From Synergistales bacterium (GTDB taxonomy: Bacteria; Synergistota; Synergistia; Synergistales; 79-D21): DNA of 18,694 bases. The notes under the pieces are model-generated. The model was not told where the DNA came from. It made no database searches and worked only from the letters and a program-made list of their open reading frames with translations. A program made the translations under genes and the position numbers. Below, piece after piece: positions 13,888 to 18,694 of this stretch (position 1 is the stretch's first letter; each line of letters opens with the position of its first letter). The stretch lies in NCBI GenBank assembly GCA_015657435.1, contig JADLKH010000003.1:203191-221884 (forward strand), read 5' to 3'.

Positions 13888-14781
13888 TTACTGTGGGGGA
13901 ACCGCGACGGATTCCGTCTTTCCGGGCCTCATGACTTCGACGGACCAGCCGCCCTGGGTTTTCCTGACGGCCCGGTTCGTTTCCCTGGACGGGGAAGCCG
14001 GGGCCGAAGCCGGGGCTCCGCCCGACGAGACCGGAGTCCCGCCCGAAACCGCGGATCGCTCTCTCCAGGCTTCCGGCTCGGGGCCCGCATAGACCGCCTC
14101 GGGCGTCTTTTCGTCGTCCCCGGCGGGCCTGAGGGAAAGCCAGAGATCACCCCGACGCTGGGCCCAGGCCAGGATGGGGGCCTGCTGGGGCGTCACCTCG
14201 AGGACGACCGATTTGGACAGGTCGGCGGCCAGGGCCTTTTTCCTTTCTTCGGACGATCCCGTCGTATCGATCCCGATGGCCAGAACCTTCAGTCCGGAAA
14301 GGAGGTTTCGGGCCGGAGTGATTCCACCCGGACGTTTTTCCAGGATCACGACGTCCACCCTGTCTTCGGTCCGGATGTGCCCGGACACGAGAGAAACCTC
14401 GTCAACGGCCATGGAGACGGCCCGCATTCCGTTGGGCAGGGCCAGGGAAAGGCTCCCCTTTCCGCTCGTGTCGACCAGTTTGAATTTCAGGAGAGGATCT
14501 CCCTTGGCGATGCGGTACAGGGTGCGTTTCCCGACGAGTTGCTCGACGGGGAGGATTTCGCCTGCGGGGAAAGCCCCGCGGGGAACCTTCAGGGACGTGA
14601 CGTCGGCGGAGGCGAGGGTGCCGAAGGCCTCGATGTCCCGGGCTGCGGCCGGTATCGAGACGTACTGGTTCTCGGCGGCGGAGAGGCGGTTCCTATAGGC
14701 CTTGATCTGGCCGTAGACCAGCGCGGCCGCGATGAAGGCGAGGAGAATCGACAGGGTGAACAGCAGAATCTTCCTTCTCAA
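13888..14781 (-). CDS. cpaB: Flp pilus assembly protein CpaB/RcpC
   Basis: This 297-aa periplasmic protein is anchored by one N-terminal membrane helix (about 5-25). A SAF-like domain (about 40-105: SIPAAARDIEAFGTLASADVTSLKVPRGAFPAG) is followed by the RcpC/CpaB domain with AVSMAVDEVSLVSGHIRTEDRVDVVIL (about 117-145). A low-complexity Ala/Pro/Ser-rich segment (about 240-270) precedes a short conserved tail ending in a VEVMRPGK motif. CpaB works with the secretin CpaC. The start is TTG at 14781, with GAGGAGGAAAC upstream in the 13-base gap after the TadG-like gene; no ATG or GTG gives the full membrane helix. Confidence 0.93.
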   Translation of the reverse strand: MRRKILLFTLSILLAFIAAALVYGQIKAYRNRLSAAENQYVSIPAAARDIEAFGTLASADVTSLKVPRGAFPAGEILPVEQLVGKRTLYRIAKGDPLLKFKLVDTSGKGSLSLALPNGMRAVSMAVDEVSLVSGHIRTEDRVDVVILEKRPGGITPARNLLSGLKVLAIGIDTTGSSEERKKALAADLSKSVVLEVTPQQAPILAWAQRRGDLWLSLRPAGDDEKTPEAVYAGPEPEAWRERSAVSGGTPVSSGGAPASAPASPSRETNRAVRKTQGGWSVEVMRPGKTESVAVPPQ

Positions 14782-14794
14782 TATAGTTTCCTCC

Positions 14795-15757
14795 TCAGGA
14801 CCCCGGCACGATCAGACGGATCCCGTAGGCTCCGTAATCGGGAACCGAGAGGGCCGTCCTGGAATTCGGGGTGGCGATCTTCACGAAGCGGGCGTAGACG
14901 TCGACGTCGTTGCCCGTACCGACGGCGTTTTCGAGGAAAACCCTGGCGAAGCCGATGACGTGGACGAGCTCCCGGCCGTTGATGTCGGCCATGGATTCGA
15001 TGACGGGGATCGTGATGAGGCGGCTGCTCAGTTCGATTCCGGCCATGGACTGGTAGTAGGCCCAGTCGTGCGAGTCCTGTCCGACGAGATAATTCACGCC
15101 CTCCCGCGTGGGGCCCGCCATGTTGCCCGGTTCAGTGTAGATCCAGTCGTCGTCCGTCGTGATCTCGCTTCCGATCTTGACCCACCCGTTGGAACCGTAC
15201 TTGATGTTCTCGAGGTAATCTTTCGCGCCCCTGTCTTCCGGATCCAGGGCCACGGCGTTGAAGTTGCCGTGGTAGGCGTTGGTTTCTGTCCCCGGACCGT
15301 ACTTGATCGTGTAGGTCGTTCCGTAGACGAAGCCGTCCTCGGGCGGAACAATGGCGAAGGGGCGGAGCCCCCGGGCTTCGGAGACGGGCGACGCGATCGC
15401 TTCGGCGGTGGCGCGGACGGTTATCGAGTCCCGGCCGAGAAAAGCGGCGAAAAACGTCCGGAGCAACTTTTCTCCGTTCACGAGGCAGCGGTTTCCCGCG
15501 GGAAATCCGACCACGTAGTCCGCGGTCAGGTTGGTGTTTCCCATATCCACGGCGCTCGCAGCGGCGGTTCCGGTGCGTCCCATGGCCAGCTCCATGGCGC
15601 CGCAGAGGGCGGCGGCATCGACGGCTCTCTGGAGCCTTTCCTTCATGAGGACCGCATACCCGTAATCGACGGCCAGGGCGGCCGCAGAGAGCAGCAACCC
15701 GAGGGCCAAAGCGGCGATGACGAGAACGCTTCCCTGCCTTTTGCCTCGAAGCGGCAT
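14795..15757 (-). CDS. TadG-like pilus-associated protein
   Basis: This 320-aa protein has an N-terminal Tad_N/TadG-like segment: a basic start (MPLRGKRQGS), a hydrophobic helix (about 9-32) and the typical VDYGYAVLMKERLQRAVDAAALCGAM motif (about 33-57). A long extracytoplasmic region of no recognised fold follows (about 60-320), with many aromatic and acidic residues. TadG proteins are minor pilins or pilus-tip/assembly factors in some species. Two starts are possible. ATG at 15763 overlaps the tadE stop as ATGA but sits directly against the AAGGAGGG ribosome site. ATG at 15757 has about 6-7 bases of spacing and is preferred. A von Willebrand A domain, present in longer TadG proteins, is absent. 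Confidence 0.85.
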   Translation of the reverse strand: MPLRGKRQGSVLVIAALALGLLLSAAALAVDYGYAVLMKERLQRAVDAAALCGAMELAMGRTGTAAASAVDMGNTNLTADYVVGFPAGNRCLVNGEKLLRTFFAAFLGRDSITVRATAEAIASPVSEARGLRPFAIVPPEDGFVYGTTYTIKYGPGTETNAYHGNFNAVALDPEDRGAKDYLENIKYGSNGWVKIGSEITTDDDWIYTEPGNMAGPTREGVNYLVGQDSHDWAYYQSMAGIELSSRLITIPVIESMADINGRELVHVIGFARVFLENAVGTGNDVDVYARFVKIATPNSRTALSVPDYGAYGIRLIVPGS

Positions 15758-15759
15758 GA

Positions 15760-16152
15760 TCATCCCTCCTTTCTGAACGTGGCCACCGCCGTCGGGCAGA
15801 AGGAACCCGCGAAGGCGGGAACCAGGCTTCCAAGCGGCGTGATCGTCTTCAGGGGGACGGAAACGGAGACTCTCGACTCCACGTAGGCGGAAAGGACCAC
15901 CTCGTCGACCCGGATCGTGGGAGTCCCGGCGAACGAACGAAGGGAGAGGATGCCTGAAACGGCGCTGGTCACCCCCGTGGCGGACTCCCCCACCGCGGCC
16001 AGGCGGGCCCCTTCGCGGGCCGCATACTGGACAACCTGGAACTGCTGGAAGAGGGAGGCCATTTCGATGATCCCCAGGACAAGGATCAGGAGGATGGGAA
16101 GGACGAAGGCGAATTCGGCCAGGACGCTTCCGCGGCGTTTTCCGTTTCTCAT
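15760..16152 (-). CDS. tadE: TadE-like pseudopilin
   Basis: This 130-aa protein has a TadE-type N-terminus: short basic leader (MRNGKRRGSVLAEFAF), then a hydrophobic helix (about 14-36, with the E following the Gly as in pseudopilins). The motif FQVVQYAAREGARLAA (about 38-53) is diagnostic of TadE/TadF families. The processing site is probably after G8 (RRG/SVLAEF), placing Glu at +5. This is the same spacing as in Flp and makes it a substrate of the prepilin peptidase encoded just upstream. ATG 16152 overlaps the cpaA stop as ATGA with GGGAGG just before it. The C-terminal region is exported and not otherwise recognisable. Confidence 0.9.
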   Translation of the reverse strand: MRNGKRRGSVLAEFAFVLPILLILVLGIIEMASLFQQFQVVQYAAREGARLAAVGESATGVTSAVSGILSLRSFAGTPTIRVDEVVLSAYVESRVSVSVPLKTITPLGSLVPAFAGSFCPTAVATFRKEG

Positions 16153-16657
16153 GACGGGCCTCCCCAGGGGAAGACCGGGAAGAAGGCGGACAGGACGAAC
16201 CCGGCGGTCATCGCCATGGCGTACGGCACTTTTTCCCTGCGCCGGGATGCGACTGTCCTGAAGGCCCTGAAAAATCCCTCACCCTTGCCCGAAGCGGTCG
16301 ACAGCCAGGCTTCCTTCCAGTCGGCCGGGCCCAGCGCGAGGACGAAGACCAGGAGCCCGCCGGAAAGGGCCGACCAGAGGACGACGTCGACGGCGCGGGG
16401 AAAGGCGGCGGCGGCACAGAGAGCCGCCATGAACTTGACGTCCCCCGCCCCCATCCCGCCCGTGAAGTAGGGCATGAGGAGAGCCGCCAGGCCCATGGCG
16501 GCGCCGCCGAACGCTGCAGGGACGCTCCCGCAGCGGGTGTGCCACGCGAAGGCCGCCAGCAGGATTCCCAGGTTCAGCAGATTGGGAACCCTCCGATGCC
16601 GGAGGTCCCAGAATCCCCGAATAGGGCGGCAGGGAGAAATATCCAGAAGGATGCCAT
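16149..16657 (-). pseudogene. cpaA: Prepilin peptidase CpaA/TadV, frameshifted
   Basis: CpaA/TadV is the membrane aspartic protease that cleaves Flp and TadE-type prepilins. ATG 16657 has a strong GAGGTGA ribosome site 5 bases upstream and encodes MASFWIFLPAALFG, a membrane-helix start. This frame soon ends. The family motif DLRHRRVPN with the first catalytic Asp is in the neighbouring frame and has no ATG, GTG or TTG of its own after the preceding stop. One extra G in the run GGGG (plus-strand CCCC, 16615-16618) would give a continuous 169-aa protein with D18 in FWDLRHRRVPN, the second catalytic Asp in GMGAGD (70-73) and the C-terminal VPYAMAM motif: full family length. So the gene is intact except for one missing base. 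Sequencing or assembly error, a true mutation and programmed frameshifting all remain possible. Confidence 0.85.
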
Positions 16658-16700
16658 GTCCGTCACCTCGCTTTGCGGCAAAACGGGAGTTTCAGGTGCG

Positions 16701-16726
16701 AAAAGGGGGGCGGATGTCCGCCCCCC
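16701..16726 (-). terminator. Hairpin terminator/attenuator between flp and cpaA
   Basis: On the minus strand, GGGGGGCGGA pairs perfectly with TCCGCCCCCC and is followed by TTTT (plus-strand A-run 16701-16704). It lies 29 bp after the flp stop and before cpaA. As in other tad loci, partial termination here would keep pilin mRNA abundant while letting some transcription reach the machinery genes. A weaker 6-bp hairpin overlaps the flp stop (16743-16759). Confidence 0.85.
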
Positions 16727-16754
16727 GTCCTGAATGAGACCGCCTGACTTGTCG

Positions 16755-16922
16755 TCAGGAAGACATCTGGGTCGTCGCGTTCCCGAAGACTCCCGCGATA
16801 CCGCCACGGAGGGCGACCAGGGCTGCGACCAGTGCAACCGCGATGACTGCGATGATCAGGCCGTATTCCACCATGCCCTGTCCCTCTTCCTCTCGAACCA
16901 AACCGATCAGCTTCTTCATCAT
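16755..16922 (-). CDS. flp: Flp/Fap-type major pilin
   Basis: This is a 55-aa type IVb pilin and the structural subunit of the Tad pilus. A short basic leader MMKKLIGLVREEEG precedes QGMVEYGLIIAVIAVALVAAL, the Flp signature with EYG. Cleavage is predicted after G14, placing Glu at +5 and Tyr at +6 and leaving a 41-aa mature pilin, short as usual for Flp. The hydrophobic helix runs from about 21 to 38, and the C-terminus is small and polar. ATG 16922 has AGGAGG 8 bases upstream (16931-16936); a second ATG follows at once. It is the first gene of the locus, with a strong promoter upstream and a terminator downstream. Confidence 0.95.
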   Translation of the reverse strand: MMKKLIGLVREEEGQGMVEYGLIIAVIAVALVAALVALRGGIAGVFGNATTQMSS

Positions 16923-17038
16923 TTCGTCCACCTCCTGGGGTTTTGTGGTTCTGCCGGACCGCCGGCTTTTCCGTGGGCCGGGCCTTAATGATCTTCCAAC
17001 TGCTTCAGCGCTTTTCTATGAAGACAACTGTAGGGGTA

Positions 17039-17066
17039 ATTATAAAGACCTTTAGAAAACCGTCAA
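17039..17066 (-). promoter_or_regulatory. Sigma70-type promoter of flp/tad operon
   Basis: On the minus strand, TTGACG (17061-17066) and TATAAT (17039-17044) are separated by 16 bp. The -10 is perfect and the -35 has one mismatch. The predicted transcript starts near 17032 and has a leader of about 110 bases before the flp ATG. This is one of the two strongest promoter matches in the window, as suits an abundant pilin. Confidence 0.85.
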
Positions 17067-17416
17067 GCCTTACAAATAAAGACTTTTTGGCTATTTTAAT
17101 AAAAATTATGAAATGGAAAGAGTTTTTGTTTGTAAGACAATGCGGGAAGGAAGAGTGCCGACTGAACTCGGGGCCTGAACGCCCTCAAACCAAGTTCCTG
17201 GAACGCCTTTCTGGCCCTTGACGGAGAATTTTCGAAGAGGGGGCGTTAAATTTCGCAATCTGTAATGGATGTGATGTAGGAACAAAAACATTCTTTGTTA
17301 AGACAAGATCTTGATAACGGATAGAAAACAAAACATGCAAAATTAATGAAAAAGCCGCGTTGGTTCATGTATTGATTTTACGTGAAATTTTGGGAAACGT
17401 GGCCGGGGGTTTATCC
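17067..17416. other. AT-rich intergenic region upstream of the flp promoter
   Basis: About 350 bp between the flp promoter and the end of the PAS-GAF-HD-GYP gene are clearly richer in A and T than the rest of the window. I see no convincing gene; small open frames on both strands (about 37-61 codons) have no ribosome site or family signature. Possible regulatory marks are the perfect 10-bp palindrome CAAGATCTTG (17304-17313), poly-A/T tracts at 17085-17130, and two similar segments, TTTGTAAGACAA (near 17129) and TTTGTTAAGACAA (near 17294). No clear terminator for the HD-GYP gene is seen. Confidence 0.6.
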
Positions 17417-18694
17417 TCAGGAATCTCCGGAATCGCCGATCATCCCCAGGAAAGCCTTCACGATCTCCGGGTCGAAGAGTCTCCCCGCGTTCTCCCGGAT
17501 GTAGGTCCCGGCACGGTCCGCCTTCCAGGCCTTGCGGTAGGGCTGGTCGGTCGTCAGGCTGCTCCAGACGTCCACGACCGAAAAGATCCTTGCGGACAGG
17601 GGGATCTGTTCCCCTTTCAGTCCAAGGGGGTATCCCTGGCCGTCCCAGTGTTCGTGGTGGCTGTAGGGAATCGCCACCGAATCCCTCAAAAAGGCGATGG
17701 GTTGCAGCATTTGCAGGGCATAGACCGGATGGAGGCGCATGGTTTTCCATTCCTCCTCGGTCAGGGGGCCCGGCTTCGTGAGGATCGCGTCGGGGATTCC
17801 CATCTTCCCGATATCGTGGAGGACGGCCCCTCTCCGGATCGCCTGGAGGTCCTTTTCCTTCACACCGGTCCGCCGGGCGAGTCGAATGGTCATTTCCGTG
17901 ATCCTTTCGGTGTGTCCCTCCGGTTCGCGGCATTTCAGGTCCATGGCCCTCGACCATCCCTCGATGGTGGAATCGTAGGCCAGGTTCAGTTCGAGAATCG
18001 CCCGTTCCAGTTCCTCCACCAGAAAACCGCGGTGCAGGGCAGCGGAGGCCTGCGCGGCGACGGAGGAGAGCATTTCCGCCCAGGCGGCCGGTTTTTCGGG
18101 TTTTTCCTTTCGGAAGATCTCGACGACCCCCAAAAGGCGGTTGGCAGCCAGAAGGGGCGCGGCGCACGCGGACCGAAAGCCCTCCTCCGTCCTCAGGAAG
18201 GGCTCGGGCGAGAGGTCCCCGGGAAAGTCGAGATCCAGGACGAGAACCGGCTCCCGCCGCAGGGCGCAGGCCCCGGCAAGGCCCTGTCCCGGGGCCGGGG
18301 TTCGGGACAGGATCGTCTCTTTCCGAAATCCCTCTCCCTCCGCGAAATTCAGTTTCAGCGTTACGCCGTCCATCAGGAAAACGGCGGCCGCATCGACCTC
18401 GGCATGGGATCGCAGTAACCCGGCAAGGGTCTTCAGAGTGGCGCGGGGATCCAGCGTTTCGTTCAGGGTCAGGTTGATGGTTCGAAGGATCGCAAGATTC
18501 CGGCTGGCCTCTTCCAGGCGCTTTTCAGCGCATCGGATGCTCCTGGCGTCTCCCAGGGTCAGGAGGATCCTGGCCCGTTCGAGGTCGTCGCGAAACACGG
18601 CGGAGAAGGAAACATCCATGGTCTGTTCCCTCCCGTCGGGAAGCCGGAAGGAGGTTTCCCTCCAGGCGGTTTCCCGTTCTCCCGCGAGGAGGTC
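17417..18694 (-). CDS. PAS-GAF-HD-GYP protein (putative c-di-GMP phosphodiesterase), N-terminus cut off
   Basis: The frame is open to the window end, so the protein starts outside. The visible 425 residues begin with the tail of a PAS domain (TSFRLPDGREQTMDVSFSAVF followed by a short helix with EKRLEEASRNL). A GAF domain follows (about in-window residues 75-220, including RSACAAPLLAANRLLGVVEIF), then a C-terminal HD-GYP domain (about 235-420). HDIGK is at in-window residues 293-297 and the GYP motif lies in HHEHWDGQGYPLGLKGEQIP (GYP at 354-356). The Met at 18619 lies inside the PAS domain and is not the true start. The family hydrolyses cyclic-di-GMP; PAS and GAF would sense an unknown signal. 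It lies upstream of the flp promoter on the same strand. Confidence 0.9.
   Translation of the reverse strand, partial: DLLAGERETAWRETSFRLPDGREQTMDVSFSAVFRDDLERARILLTLGDARSIRCAEKRLEEASRNLAILRTINLTLNETLDPRATLKTLAGLLRSHAEVDAAAVFLMDGVTLKLNFAEGEGFRKETILSRTPAPGQGLAGACALRREPVLVLDLDFPGDLSPEPFLRTEEGFRSACAAPLLAANRLLGVVEIFRKEKPEKPAAWAEMLSSVAAQASAALHRGFLVEELERAILELNLAYDSTIEGWSRAMDLKCREPEGHTERITEMTIRLARRTGVKEKDLQAIRRGAVLHDIGKMGIPDAILTKPGPLTEEEWKTMRLHPVYALQMLQPIAFLRDSVAIPYSHHEHWDGQGYPLGLKGEQIPLSARIFSVVDVWSSLTTDQPYRKAWKADRAGTYIRENAGRLFDPEIVKAFLGMIGDSGDS

Noticed and set aside
14732..15886. Plus-strand open frame of 384 codons opposite the TadG-like, tadE and cpaB ends
   Set aside because: It crosses three well-supported genes on the other strand and looks like a GC-driven shadow.
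17106..17291. Small minus-strand open frame (61 codons) in the AT-rich region
   Set aside because: It has no ribosome site, no known motif, and overlaps other equally weak frames.
17374..17389. Second, degenerate parS (GATTTTACGTGAAATT)
   Set aside because: Only 11 of 16 positions match the consensus, with both outer ends and one inner position wrong. It lies in AT-rich DNA where such partial matches arise by chance.

Overview
This window reads as chromosomal DNA of a GC-rich, diderm bacterium. The secretin CpaC implies an outer membrane. The mix of chromosomal ParB, an AtpZ-type protein, BioY, two HD-GYP proteins and a complete-looking Flp/Tad pilus locus would fit Desulfobacterota (former Deltaproteobacteria) or a related phylum. 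That placement is inference from gene content, not a phylogenetic result.

The window has two arms that converge at about 6.8 kb. The plus-strand arm (4-6817) is housekeeping. It begins with parB, a small AtpZ/AtpI-like membrane protein and a perfect 16-bp parS site. A HIT-family hydrolase, a YigZ/IMPACT protein and a divergent ATP-type PEP carboxykinase follow. Next is bioY, with its own strong promoter and a BirA-like inverted repeat over the start of the transcript. The arm ends with threonine synthase, a strong terminator, a roughly 370-bp stretch without a recognised gene, and a CobB/SIRT5-type sirtuin.

The minus-strand arm (18694-6800) is a Tad (tight adherence) pilus locus flanked on both sides by HD-GYP cyclic-di-GMP phosphodiesterase-type proteins. 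In transcription order: a PAS-GAF-HD-GYP protein (cut by the window edge), an AT-rich intergenic region with a strong sigma70-like promoter, flp (55-aa pilin), a hairpin terminator, cpaA/tadV, tadE, a TadG-like gene, cpaB, cpaC, cpaE, cpaF, tadB, tadC, a DUF192 gene and a second HD-GYP gene. Many junctions are four-base ATGA overlaps, so translation is probably coupled. The terminator after flp probably makes pilin more abundant than the machinery.

The most notable points are: (i) the prepilin peptidase gene cpaA carries a one-base frameshift in a run of four G, separating its first catalytic Asp motif from the rest; (ii) a perfect parS lies just downstream of parB; (iii) the PEP carboxykinase homolog appears to have Met in place of a metal-ligand Lys; (iv) a DUF192 gene is embedded in the Tad operon; (v) HD-GYP genes sit on both sides of the pilus genes; (vi) there are two unassigned non-coding stretches. 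I found no CRISPR array, rRNA, tRNA, transposase or phage gene. I do not see a clearly novel multi-gene system; the interest is in local details.
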